A DNA stretch of 64,000 bases from Muribaculaceae bacterium (GTDB lineage Bacteria; Bacteroidota; Bacteroidia; Bacteroidales; Muribaculaceae): positions 275,217 through 339,216 of the forward strand of contig JAFLTW010000002.1 of NCBI GenBank assembly GCA_022509085.1, in the 5' to 3' direction. This document shows positions 38,077-46,678 of this stretch, one piece after another. Numbering within the stretch: position 1 is the stretch's first letter; every line of letters begins with the position of its first letter. The translations under genes were made by a program, and so were the position numbers. The notes under the pieces were generated by a model that was not told the DNA's origin, did not search any database, and saw only the letters and a program-made list of their open reading frames with translations.

Positions 38077-41000
38077 ATGAAAAAATTCGCATTAGCAGGT
38101 TGGCTGGCGCTTGCCGCCGCAACCTTGGCTCAGGGCGCCGAATTCAGCATTACGGTGCCCAAAGAGGCCACACTGGCGGTCGGCTCCAAGTCGGCCCATT
38201 ACGTTGACTTCGCCCTGGAGACTCCCGTGGGCACTGCAACAGAGGGTGAACTCACCACGTATACCTTCGACCTCAACACGGGGAAGGTATACAACTACCG
38301 CGCATCCCTGGCGGGAGGGTTGACCCATGCCGGCTACTTTACCATGAACGCCGATCCCGCCAAATGTCCCGTCATCAACTTCACAAAGGCTGACTTCACA
38401 GCAAAAGACCCCAAGGCAGTAAACCATGACGTGAAGAGCAACGGCGGCTACGAGACGGGCGACATATTCGTCAACATCAATCCGCAGGGATACCTGCGCC
38501 TGGCAAAGGGCGACACCTTCGACGCCCACGCCATGCGTACATGGGAACTGACCGACAACTCCGTAAACAACTACTTCATTGAGCCCGATTTCCACTATAC
38601 GGTGGTTGACCTCCAGGGGCGTCCCTCCACGGAAGTGGTGGAGATTGAGCAACCCGCGGGCTCGGCGTGGGCAAAGCTCAAGGCCGTAGGGGAGGGCGAC
38701 GCCATAGTGATGGTGACCTACGACGGCATCTGTGTCAACTACTTCTCGGGAGCCGACAAGAAGGAATACCTCGGTGGCGAATACTGGGGTGCCATCTGGC
38801 CTGAAAACACAGCCGTCTACGTGGTAAGCGTCGGCGGTAGCGAGTCGACCGTGGCTCCAAACATGACCCTCAACCCCGGAGCCAACAATCCCGCCAACAA
38901 GTTGGCCGGTGACAATGTGGACGCCGAACATGACGTGTTCTATTACCTCGACACCACCGACGGCTGCCCCTACACCTTCAAACCCGAGAACGCGGAAAAG
39001 GTGGAGGTGGCCTATCCGTCCATCAGCCCCTCCGGCGTTGCCTTCTCAGGCTTCACCACACAAGGAGTGACGGCAGGCTGCGACGGGGAGTATACAGTCT
39101 TGCTTCGTCAGGGTCGCCAGATTGTACGCCTTACCGATGCCGCCGGGAACTCCACCTACCAGGTGCTGACCGCCCGTCCCTGCCACCGCGAGGTGAGCAA
39201 CGGCACGAGGGAGGGAAGCGCCATTTTCCAGCCCGGCGACAAGATTAAGGTGGCCTACTCCGGTCTCTTCCACCCCGCCAACAAACTCGCCGGCGTCTAC
39301 AATATGTCTGCCTACGTAACCTACAACCAGATTCCCAACGGCACGCAGCTCATCCAGACCGCCAACCAGTACACCTTCGGGTCGTCGGAGACCGCCCAGA
39401 CCATCTCCATCGAAATCCCATCCGACTTCAACACCGAAGATAACACTAACTTCAGTGTCAAAGACGGAGTGATTCAGGTAAACGGGTTTGGCGATCCCAT
39501 AGGCAACCACAGGAGCATCGACAAGGTGAAGGGGAGACTGCCCAACTTCAACGCCGTAGCTCACAAGACCTATTTCGGCGAGCTCCCCGAAGTGAACGTC
39601 AACGTTACACCCGTCAGGAATTTCAAGATCGAGCTCAAGGGCGTTCCCACGGGTGCGACAGTCATCTTCAGCTACAACGGCAAGGAACTCCAGCCCGATG
39701 ACAAGGGACTCTACAGCGGCACCTACGGCAGCTATGACCTCGCCGTGTCGGCAGAGGGTTTCAAGTGCTTCCGAGGCAACTTCAACATCGGCGACGATGC
39801 TCCTGACCATGTGGTGTTTACCGCCGACCTCTCACCGCTCGGCAATGCCTGGGACGGCTATACCTTAACCGAGCCTCAGAAGGATGAGAACGGAGTATAC
39901 CGGATCTCGACGGGTGCAGAGCTCGCTTGGCTCGCAAGCGATGTCAACACCAACGGCGGCGACCACAATGCCGTGCTGGTGAACGACATAGAGTTGGGCA
40001 ATTTCCCCTGGACCCCCATAGGCACGTCGTCGAAATCCTTTACAAGCACCTTCGAAGGCAACGGCCATACCGTTTCAGAACTCTATATCTCCGAGAAGGC
40101 TAACCATAAGGGACTCTTCGGATACATCAACGGCGCGCAGATCTCGGGCGTCACCATCGAGGGCAGTGTCAGCGGCAAGCAATACGTGGGCGGTCTCGCC
40201 GGATATGCAGCCGGTGCCTCGAGGATAGAAAGATGTGCCAACCACGCCGCCGTTGCCGGCACAGGAACCTATGTGGGCGGCCTCATTGGGTATCTTTACG
40301 CCTCAACCGGTGTGATTACCGACTGCTACAATACGGGCAACGTAAGCGGTACCACCAACTGCGGAGGCATTGCAGGCAGCAACAATGCCGCGGCCACCAT
40401 CACTAACGTATTCAGCGTGGGCAACGTCAGCGGCACCACCGTCGGCGCTTGTATCGGCGGCACGACGGCTAAAAACAATGTGTCTAACGCCTTCTCTACC
40501 AAGGCTTACGGTATCACGGCCGGGCAGACCCAGGTGAGCGAGACGCAGATGGCTTCCGGTGAGATAGCCTACATTCTGGGCGACGCTTTCGGCCAGACCA
40601 TAGGAGAGGACAATCACCCCGTGTTTAATGGAAGAAAAGTCTTCTTTGACCCTGAGGAATCCCTCTATTACAATGAGGCGGAAGGCTTCAGAATCGAAGT
40701 TGCGGCAGGAGAAGGAGTAGAAGTTACACACGAAGGATTAGTTATGAGGGAAGATGCTGAATGTATGCTTGAACTCGTGGCTACGCCTGAAGGCGCCCGT
40801 CTCCCTGAGATTAGCTGGAGTTCCTCCGACCCGGCTGTGGCCGATGTGAGTGCGTATGGCGTATTGACCGCCGTGGCCGAGGGCGAAGCCATTGTCTCCG
40901 CCACCGCCTCAATCAATGATGAGGATGTAAGCTCAAGCATCAGCGTAAGGGTAGAGGCTCGCCCGGAAGATCCGAAAGATGATCCCACGGATGATCCCGA

Positions 41001-41160
41001 AGGTATATTTGCTGTCGGCGAGGATGTGACGGTAGATATCTATGACATTAACGGGCGCATAGTGAAACTCGGAGCTTCGGAGTCGGATGCAAAGGCACTC
41101 CCGAAAGGTGTCTACGTATTCCGGTGGCGCAACGCGTCGGGAGAACTGAGGATTAAATAA
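38077..41160 (+). CDS. Large surface protein with GLUG and Ig-like (Big_2) repeats
   Basis: A 1027-residue secreted protein, 3 bp after the BtuG-like gene. A signal peptide (MKKFALAGWLALAAATLAQGAEF) is followed by a long beta-rich region (about 25-520), GLUG-type repeats (about 680-800: KGLFGYINGAQISGVTIEG, YVGGLAGYAAGASRIERC, TYVGGLIGYLYAS), a Big_2-like domain (about 900-965) and a Por-type tail (VYDINGRIV-like, ending SGELRIK). Being the third gene of a B12-riboswitch operon suggests a surface role in cobalamin capture; no direct sequence evidence supports binding. Confidence 0.8.
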   Translation: MKKFALAGWLALAAATLAQGAEFSITVPKEATLAVGSKSAHYVDFALETPVGTATEGELTTYTFDLNTGKVYNYRASLAGGLTHAGYFTMNADPAKCPVINFTKADFTAKDPKAVNHDVKSNGGYETGDIFVNINPQGYLRLAKGDTFDAHAMRTWELTDNSVNNYFIEPDFHYTVVDLQGRPSTEVVEIEQPAGSAWAKLKAVGEGDAIVMVTYDGICVNYFSGADKKEYLGGEYWGAIWPENTAVYVVSVGGSESTVAPNMTLNPGANNPANKLAGDNVDAEHDVFYYLDTTDGCPYTFKPENAEKVEVAYPSISPSGVAFSGFTTQGVTAGCDGEYTVLLRQGRQIVRLTDAAGNSTYQVLTARPCHREVSNGTREGSAIFQPGDKIKVAYSGLFHPANKLAGVYNMSAYVTYNQIPNGTQLIQTANQYTFGSSETAQTISIEIPSDFNTEDNTNFSVKDGVIQVNGFGDPIGNHRSIDKVKGRLPNFNAVAHKTYFGELPEVNVNVTPVRNFKIELKGVPTGATVIFSYNGKELQPDDKGLYSGTYGSYDLAVSAEGFKCFRGNFNIGDDAPDHVVFTADLSPLGNAWDGYTLTEPQKDENGVYRISTGAELAWLASDVNTNGGDHNAVLVNDIELGNFPWTPIGTSSKSFTSTFEGNGHTVSELYISEKANHKGLFGYINGAQISGVTIEGSVSGKQYVGGLAGYAAGASRIERCANHAAVAGTGTYVGGLIGYLYASTGVITDCYNTGNVSGTTNCGGIAGSNNAAATITNVFSVGNVSGTTVGACIGGTTAKNNVSNAFSTKAYGITAGQTQVSETQMASGEIAYILGDAFGQTIGEDNHPVFNGRKVFFDPEESLYYNEAEGFRIEVAAGEGVEVTHEGLVMREDAECMLELVATPEGARLPEISWSSSDPAVADVSAYGVLTAVAEGEAIVSATASINDEDVSSSISVRVEARPEDPKDDPTDDPEGIFAVGEDVTVDIYDINGRIVKLGASESDAKALPKGVYVFRWRNASGELRIK

Positions 41161-41174
41161 TCGCCCCACTATCA

Positions 41175-41215
41175 AAGGGGCTGTGTCAAAATGAAGAATT
41201 TTGACGCAGCCCCTT
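41175..41215. terminator. Long hairpin at the end of the btuB operon
   Basis: AAGGGGCTGTGTCAAAAT (41175-41192) pairs with ATTTTGACGCAGCCCCTT (41198-41215) with a single G-U pair, 14 bp past the stop. It lacks a T-run on the plus strand, so it may be a terminator or part of the adjacent repeat. Confidence 0.6.
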
Positions 41216-41220
41216 AAGGT

Positions 41221-41330
41221 GCGTTAAAATGCGTAAGATGCAAGGCGCTGAGGATGAGCTCGCAGGGAGTTTACTCCAGTAAATGACCAAGAGCGAATTC
41301 CGATAGCAACGCCGCAGATTGCGTATTTTT
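41221..41330. repeat. About 110-bp imperfect hairpin element
   Basis: Outer arms AAAATGCG (41226-41233) and CGTATTTT (41322-41329) pair with one G-U. Inside, GGCG/CGCC arms and a central GGAGTTTACTCC near-palindrome extend the pairing to almost the whole length. It codes for nothing and resembles dispersed repeat or MITE-type elements. The sequence looks familiar to me as a dispersed repeat, but I cannot confirm its distribution. Confidence 0.55.
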
Positions 41331-41416
41331 ACTCGCCGCCTTGTTAATAAATACAGGTATCTAAACTTAAAAAGGTAGTTTGGCGTTCTACCAATAAAGG
41401 TCTAATCCGCTATACT

Positions 41417-42163
41417 ATGAAGAAAAATTTTTTATTGGCGTTTTGCGGTCTGCTTTTAGGGCTTGGAGTAGCCCGGGGGCAGGAAGTGGTAACAATGCAG
41501 ACTGAATATGAGGCTCCCGGTAAGCAGAGGGTCGTGATTCAGGACACCCTGCTTAACGTGCAGCCGGAAAAGACCGTAGTCTGGGGTATAAAGGGCAATT
41601 TAAGCGCAACTCTTCCCTCGAAATGGCGTGCAAACGGTAAGTCGGAAAAGGTGTTCAACGCAGGTTTCGGCGCCTCTATAGGGGGATTGATGAACGTATA
41701 TCTCGGAAAGAATTTCTATTTCGAACCTGAACTGGCGCTGTTTTATGAGGGCTACAGTTACGATATAGTGATGCCTGTGGCACCCAACTCACCGTCGGTG
41801 AATGCAGGGCCAAGCATATATAAGCTGGGAGTGAGGTTGCCGCTCAACGTGGGATACTTCATAAATATTTCAGATAAATGGGGCCTGGATGTATTTACGG
41901 GTCCGCAGCTCAGTTATGCTTTCTATGGCGATGCCCGTTGCAGCAATGAGCAGCTGAAGCAGGACTATGACCTTATGCACGTGTTCAAGGGAGCGAACGC
42001 TCAACGTCGTTTAGATCTCGGATGGAAAATAGGGGTCGGTTTCCCTGTAGACAGGTTCCTCGTGTCTCTCGAGGCCGATCTTGGAATCACCAACCTTCTC
42101 AGGAACAGCTACACCATGCGCGAGAACAGTCTGTCGCTCGGAATATCCTATTACTTCCAATAA
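41417..42163 (+). CDS. Outer membrane beta-barrel protein (PorT-like)
   Basis: A 248-residue protein with signal peptide MKKNFLLAFCGLLLGLGVARGQ and alternating beta strands: WGIKGNLSATL, FNAGFGASIGGLMNVYLGKNFYFEPELALFYEGYSY and a C-terminal LSLGISYYFQ ending in an aromatic residue typical of OMP barrels. It resembles the PorT/outer membrane beta-barrel family of Bacteroidetes. Substrate unknown. Stands alone, before the SDR gene. Confidence 0.8.
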   Translation: MKKNFLLAFCGLLLGLGVARGQEVVTMQTEYEAPGKQRVVIQDTLLNVQPEKTVVWGIKGNLSATLPSKWRANGKSEKVFNAGFGASIGGLMNVYLGKNFYFEPELALFYEGYSYDIVMPVAPNSPSVNAGPSIYKLGVRLPLNVGYFINISDKWGLDVFTGPQLSYAFYGDARCSNEQLKQDYDLMHVFKGANAQRRLDLGWKIGVGFPVDRFLVSLEADLGITNLLRNSYTMRENSLSLGISYYFQ

Positions 42164-42274
42164 GGCCGACACACGAGAATTCCCGAGGAAGTTCCGGAAA
42201 GGTCGGGAAGAAAAATTTTCTGAACTCCGACAGCATAATGATTGTTTATAAATAAAAACCTTAATTTAAATATT

Positions 42275-43090
42275 ATGAAAAAGATAGTAATCATGGGAGC
42301 AACCTCCGGCATCGGACTGGCGGTTGCCCAGAAACTGGCTCGCAAGGGACATAAGATTGGCGTGGCCGGCCGTAAAGTGGAGGTACTCAAACAACTGAAA
42401 GAGGAATTTCCCGACAATGTGGAGTGGGAGGAGATCGACATCACCAAGGATGAGGCTCCCGCCAGGCTGCGTGCCCTTATCAAGAAACTCGGGGGCATGG
42501 ACACCTATTTCCACATCGCCGGCGTCTACTACTACAACCCAGAGCTGCATCTCAAAGACGAGATCACGACCATCGAGACCAATGCCGTAGGTTTTGCGCG
42601 GATGACCTCGACCGCCTATAAGTATTTCCGCGACAACAAGCAGCCGGGTCACATAGCGGCCATAACCAGTGTGGCCGGAACGCGCGGTATGGGACCGCTC
42701 GCGTCTTATTCTTCGACCAAGAAATTCGGCCAGACCTACCTCGAGGCGCTCCAGCAGCTCTCTCACCTGCAGAAACTCGACATTAAGTTTACCGACATTC
42801 GTCCGGGCTGGATCCGCACCCCGCTGATGGCTCCTGGTCAGGAATACCCCATCACCATGCAGCTCAGCTATGCCGGACCGCTCATCATCAAGGCCCTGGG
42901 CAGAAAACGCACAGCTGTCTACGTTGACTGGCGCTGGGAGGCACTCATACGTCTCTGCCAACTCATTCCGCGCTGGCTCTGGGTACGCTTCCCCTTCTTC
43001 GTGTCATGGCCTGCCACCAACGAGCAAAAACGCCTCAACACGAAGGTGGAAAACGAGCAGAAAGTGCCCGGCGACTACGAGCTCCCCTAA
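42275..43090 (+). CDS. Short-chain dehydrogenase/reductase
   Basis: A 271-residue SDR from the ATG at 42275. The dinucleotide-binding GATSGIG (8-14), HIAG, catalytic Ser in TSVAGTRG and YxxxK (YSSTK) are present. It probably uses NADP(H). The C-terminal about 60 residues contain a hydrophobic PRWLWVRFPFFVSWPA stretch that may touch the membrane. The substrate cannot be told. A perfect terminator follows. Confidence 0.9.
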   Translation: MKKIVIMGATSGIGLAVAQKLARKGHKIGVAGRKVEVLKQLKEEFPDNVEWEEIDITKDEAPARLRALIKKLGGMDTYFHIAGVYYYNPELHLKDEITTIETNAVGFARMTSTAYKYFRDNKQPGHIAAITSVAGTRGMGPLASYSSTKKFGQTYLEALQQLSHLQKLDIKFTDIRPGWIRTPLMAPGQEYPITMQLSYAGPLIIKALGRKRTAVYVDWRWEALIRLCQLIPRWLWVRFPFFVSWPATNEQKRLNTKVENEQKVPGDYELP

Positions 43091-43106
43091 ACGCATTATA
43101 GAATCT

Positions 43107-43157
43107 GCAACAGAAAAATGGCTGCGGCTCTTTTGAGCCACAGCCATTTTCTGTTGC
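43107..43157. terminator. Bidirectional terminator with near-perfect 23-bp stem
   Basis: GCAACAGAAAAATGGCTG... (43107-43130) pairs with its reverse complement (43135-43157) around a TTTT loop, with one looped base. It separates the convergent SDR and the 49-residue gene. Confidence 0.85.
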
Positions 43158-43166
43158 ATAATCTTA

Positions 43167-43316
43167 CTATTTCTTCGCTTCGATTCCTTTGTGGATTTTA
43201 TGAAGCTCTTTCACTGCGCAGAATGCAGCCACTATGGCCGCTACCTTCAGACCGAGTTTCGCTACATCGAAAGCGAAGCGCACTCCTTCGGTCAACAAAC
43301 GATGTTTTGTTTCCAT
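43167..43316 (-). CDS. 49-residue basic amphipathic small protein
   Basis: The minus strand reads METKHRLLTEGVRFAFDV then AKLGLKVAAIVAAFCAVKEL and a Lys-rich end, from ATG 43316 to TAG 43167. A central hydrophobic helix (about 18-36) could lie in a membrane. The gene follows the Ala-rich protein by 12 bp in the same direction and precedes a strong terminator, so I consider it real. Function unknown. Confidence 0.6.
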   Translation of the reverse strand: METKHRLLTEGVRFAFDVAKLGLKVAAIVAAFCAVKELHKIHKGIEAKK

Positions 43317-43328
43317 AATATTATATGT

Positions 43329-43682
43329 TTAGCCGTTAAGTTTGTTTGCGAGTTCGGCCGCCTTGTCTGAAATCTTGTTGAGGGCGTCGGCCGTTCCCTG
43401 TTTGATGTTGTCTATGATACCGGATACAGTATCCGAGATAGTCTGCCCAGCCTCCTGAGCCTTGGCGGCAGCCTGGGCTTTCAGGTCGGCAGCTTTAGCT
43501 GTAGCCTGGGCCTTCAGGTCGGCAGCTTTAGCTTTGCCTTCGGCCACGGAGTCCTGAATGTCTTGTTTGGTGGCGTCTACTTTGGCTTCGGCTGCATACT
43601 TTGCAGCCTGGGCGGAAATTTCCGCTGACTCTTTTGCTATCTCCGCAGCGGTCTTTGCTTCAATGTCTGCTAAATTTTCCAT
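43329..43682 (-). CDS. Ala/Lys-rich helical repeat protein, LEA-like
   Basis: A 117-residue protein made almost wholly of Ala, Lys, Glu, Asp and Gln, with an internal repeat AKAADLKAQA occurring twice (about 51-72) and heptad/undecad-like spacing. This is the composition of group 3 LEA or apolipoprotein-like proteins that form long amphipathic helices and protect against stress or coat membranes. No signal peptide. Paired with the 49-residue gene downstream. Function is inferred from composition only. Confidence 0.75.
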   Translation of the reverse strand: MENLADIEAKTAAEIAKESAEISAQAAKYAAEAKVDATKQDIQDSVAEGKAKAADLKAQATAKAADLKAQAAAKAQEAGQTISDTVSGIIDNIKQGTADALNKISDKAAELANKLNG

Positions 43683-43805
43683 AGTATTAATTTATAAAGT
43701 TCTTATTTAAATGCTCATGTCTTTCTCTCTAACCGGCGTCTATAATAAGAACACCTCACGACTACGCGGGTTTGCTCCCTTCCTCCCCCTTAACAATTTT
43801 TAAAC

Positions 43806-45029
43806 TCATGAAAAGGAGGTGAGAAAATCTCGAAGTTGCACATGGAGAATTCCGGGATATTCGGGAAACCCTCCTGCAATCGGCTCCATAGTTATCACCA
43901 TTTTGGGATAATTGTCTCGTATCGATGCCAAGTTGCCGAACTCTCGGTCAATCGTATCTTGTGAAGTAAGCAAATAAGAAGACTGAATGTAGATCCGACT
44001 GTCTCCCTTAACGGCGACAAAATCTATTTCAGCCGCTTTCAAGCTCCCGACATAAACCTTATAACCGTGAATAAGCAAATGATTGTAGATGACGTTTTCC
44101 ATCACTTTTTCTATACTTCCTCTTATGGTGAAGCTCGTGAGAAGATTGCGGATACCGTGGTCGGAAAAATAATATTTCTGAATCTGTTCGAAAATCTTCT
44201 TCCCGTGAATATCAAAGCGTGCAACTTCTCTAATCAGCAACGCATTACGGATATAGCGAACGTAGGTGTTGGTAAGGATGTCAGAAATCTTATTGCCATA
44301 AGAATTCATCGTATCCGTCACCTTCCTGGAGGAAAATAACTTTCCAATATTTTCTGCTATAAACGTGATGAGATTTTCCAGGAATTTTACATTTCTGATA
44401 GATTCTCTCGAGACGATATCTTTAATGATAATAGTGGAAAAGACCCCTTGAAGATAATCATTCACCTGACGTTCGTTGTTAATATCAAATAATGAGAGAC
44501 CGGGCAAACCGCCAACGCTTAGATACCTTTCGAGGGAAGCATCTGAGTTCTCAAGATTTTGAAACTGCAGAAATTCATTATAGGATAAGGAATAGACTGG
44601 AATTTCGATATATCTTCCTCCGATAAGTGTAGAAAGCTCAGACGAAAAAATATGGGCATTACTGCCTGTAACTATTATTTGGCATTTCCTCTCCGCGTGC
44701 AGGCTCCTAAGAGCCAGCTGAAAATCTGTGATATCCTGAACCTCATCAATCAAAAGATAGTTTTGGGTGTCTGTGTGAAGTTTCCCATCCACATAATTAT
44801 ACAGTTGATCGGAAGTAGAGATGAGGTTGTATTTGGTCAACTCTTTGTTGATATAAATCACGTTAGCCGCTGAGTTGCGCGATTTAAGCTCCTTTTCCAA
44901 TTGCAACAGAATAAAACTTTTACCAACCCGACGCTGACCTACGAGTACTAACATCATTCCTTTGTCGATCAATTCGAGTATATGATTCAAATAAATAGGT
45001 CGAGGTATTATTATTTCCTGGCTTTTCAT
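43806..45029 (-). CDS. AAA_14/DUF4143 ATPase
   Basis: A 407-residue ATPase with Walker A VGQRRVGKSF (30-39), Walker B YLLIDEVQDI (91-100) and sensor-like IVTGSNAHIFSSELSTLIGGRYIEIPVYSLSYNEFLQF. The C-terminal DUF4143 region ends with a degenerate PD-(D/E)XK-like segment (EIDFVAVKGD, then IYIQSSY). These proteins are common accessory genes of unknown function, often in defence or mobile regions. AT-rich compared with the genes to its left. The promoter is embedded in a striking palindrome array. Confidence 0.88.
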   Translation of the reverse strand: MKSQEIIIPRPIYLNHILELIDKGMMLVLVGQRRVGKSFILLQLEKELKSRNSAANVIYINKELTKYNLISTSDQLYNYVDGKLHTDTQNYLLIDEVQDITDFQLALRSLHAERKCQIIVTGSNAHIFSSELSTLIGGRYIEIPVYSLSYNEFLQFQNLENSDASLERYLSVGGLPGLSLFDINNERQVNDYLQGVFSTIIIKDIVSRESIRNVKFLENLITFIAENIGKLFSSRKVTDTMNSYGNKISDILTNTYVRYIRNALLIREVARFDIHGKKIFEQIQKYYFSDHGIRNLLTSFTIRGSIEKVMENVIYNHLLIHGYKVYVGSLKAAEIDFVAVKGDSRIYIQSSYLLTSQDTIDREFGNLASIRDNYPKMVITMEPIAGGFPEYPGILHVQLRDFLTSFS

Positions 45030-45084
45030 ATAATGTATGATTACAGTGTTAGAATGCAGATTTAGAAGGTAAGAGTAGGTCTGT

Positions 45085-45178
45085 AAAGTATACTTTGCAA
45101 AATTAACAAAATTTTCTAAAATGCCAAAGTATACTTTGCAAAATCGTCAAAACTATCCCTCTTGCTAAAGTATACTTT
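45085..45178. repeat. Three palindromes AAAGTATACTTT phased at 41 bp
   Basis: The 12-bp perfect palindrome begins at 45085, 45126 and 45167, exactly 41 bp apart. Each copy is followed by GCAAAAT and then (T/C)(A/G)(A/T)CAA, so the tandem unit is 41 bp with about 26 conserved bases. The first and second copies flank the -7 and overlap the -33 box of the ATPase promoter. It looks like an operator array for a dimeric regulator. Confidence 0.85.
45098..45128 (-). promoter_or_regulatory. Promoter of the AAA_14 ATPase gene
   Basis: Minus strand TTTG (45128-45125), 19-bp spacer, TAATTTTG (45105-45098). The -33 box overlaps palindrome copy two, and copy one covers the expected start of transcription near 45091. 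Confidence 0.75.
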
Positions 45179-45262
45179 GCAAAATCGTCAATATATAGAT
45201 TTCCTATAGTTTTCATTCCGTACATTGAAGGAATTTCTGATTGTTCAATAAAATTTTATTCC

Positions 45263-45299
45263 ATATGCCACGAAATGGCATATTAAAATATTAAATTTG
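45263..45299 (+). promoter_or_regulatory. Inverted repeat and -7 box before the zinc-ribbon gene
   Basis: ATATGCCA (45263-45270) and TGGCATAT (45276-45283) form a perfect 8-bp inverted repeat with spacer CGAAA, placed where the -33 region should be. TAAATTTG (45292-45299) matches TAnnTTTG, 25 bp before the ATG. The repeat may be an operator. Confidence 0.55.
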
Positions 45300-45323
45300 C
45301 GACATTGTTAAACATCCAAAGAT

Positions 45324-45458
45324 ATGATATCCAAAATCGAAATGAGAAAATGCTGCAACTGCGGCAAGCAGTACATCCGCACCACAGGTGGTTTTATTCT
45401 GAAGACGACCTCGGTTCATTGTCCCTCATGTGGAAGTGACCGGTCAAAGAAAGTGTAA
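45324..45458 (+). CDS. 44-residue zinc-ribbon protein
   Basis: Translating from the ATG at 45324 gives MISKIEMRKCCNCGKQYIRT and a later HCPSCGSDRSKKV. Two CxxC knuckles (CNCGK preceded by C, and CPSC) 22 residues apart form a rubredoxin/zinc-ribbon-like metal site. Lys/Arg content suggests nucleic-acid or protein contact. It has a promoter-like sequence upstream. Unknown function. Confidence 0.65.
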   Translation: MISKIEMRKCCNCGKQYIRTTGGFILKTTSVHCPSCGSDRSKKV

Positions 45459-45570
45459 TCGTAATTGGTTTAAAAGCCGGACTTCAGTACGGTCTCGACC
45501 AGCCATACGTATCTGCGTATAAGACGGATTCCTGATGCCAAAATCGCTAATGTTTAATGTTCTGTCTAAA

Positions 45571-46656
45571 TTAATCCCTGGATTTAATATTTCTTTCGAT
45601 TTCTTCAATTGTAGGCAATGAACCTTTGAAATCGGCAGGGTAAATCTTTGACAACTCATATTCTGATATACCAATAGGTTCATGTGTCGCTTCCAAAGCA
45701 TATTGCGCCAAAATATTATCCTTCGTTTTACAAATCAATAATCCAATCGTGGGATTGTCATTTTCTGTTTTAAGAACATGATTTACTGCTGCTACATATG
45801 TGCCCAGTTGTCCTAAACTGTTGGCTTCAAATTTACGCGTTTTAATTTCGACAACGACATAACAATGTAACTTAGTGTTATAGAACAACATATCCAGAAA
45901 TTGTTCAGTCTTGCCTACGGTTATTCTGTACTCTCTTCCCATAAATGCAAAACCATTTCCCAGTTCCAAAAGAAACTTTGTAATGTTTTGCTCCAATTTA
46001 TCTTTCAGTTCTTTCTCCTTATAATTCTCAGTAATACTGATGAAATCAAAATTATACGGGTCTTTTGTTATTTCTTGCGCTAGTTCACTTTGAGGATTTG
46101 GCAATTTGTTATTAAAATTTGTAATGGCATTTCCTTGTCGCTCAAAAAGATCTGTATCTACGAAATTTTCCAGCAATCCCCTTGACCACCCGTTCTCAAT
46201 TACCTTTTTTACAAAAAACAAGGCCTTTTCGGGTGATGAACTAAATTTATCAATGATAACTTTATGATGACCCCAGGGAACCATAAATATTTCTGCCCCA
46301 AGTTGGGGAACAATTGATTTAGGTGCATCTTTGAATTCTTCCCCAACTTGGGGAAGAATTTTATATGTTTGATTATAAAGCATATAAAATCTTTGCATAT
46401 ATCGAAGATTGGAAGGGGAGAAACTTTTCACATCTGGTAATAACCTACGCAAATCAGAACTCAAATTTTCAAAGAAATGGTCTCCCCAGTTATATTCACT
46501 TCGCTTTTCAGTGATTGCTTTGCCTAAACGCCAATAAAATTTGAGCATTTCACTGTTCACCTTCGTTGCAGCCTTTATTTGACTACGTTTATATTCTTCG
46601 CTGATCTCGGTAATCCAACGACGATATTCTTTATCGGTATGCAAAAGGTTACTCAT
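45571..46656 (-). CDS. DUF1016/YhcG-family PD-(D/E)XK nuclease
   Basis: A 361-residue protein with the N-terminal DUF1016_N helical domain (about 1-100: YWRLGKAITEK, SPSNLRYMQRFY) and the C-terminal nuclease domain (about 180-345) with FLDMLFYNTKLHCYVVVEIKTRKFE, which supplies the D...ExK site. YhcG-like proteins resolve or process DNA in some models and are common next to restriction systems and mobile DNA. Between the domains (residues 100-121) the codons form nested palindromes. No restriction or other defence partner is adjacent; kup is upstream. Confidence 0.9.
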   Translation of the reverse strand: MSNLLHTDKEYRRWITEISEEYKRSQIKAATKVNSEMLKFYWRLGKAITEKRSEYNWGDHFFENLSSDLRRLLPDVKSFSPSNLRYMQRFYMLYNQTYKILPQVGEEFKDAPKSIVPQLGAEIFMVPWGHHKVIIDKFSSSPEKALFFVKKVIENGWSRGLLENFVDTDLFERQGNAITNFNNKLPNPQSELAQEITKDPYNFDFISITENYKEKELKDKLEQNITKFLLELGNGFAFMGREYRITVGKTEQFLDMLFYNTKLHCYVVVEIKTRKFEANSLGQLGTYVAAVNHVLKTENDNPTIGLLICKTKDNILAQYALEATHEPIGISEYELSKIYPADFKGSLPTIEEIERNIKSRD

Positions 46657-46678
46657 AATAACTATATTTTCTCAAACA

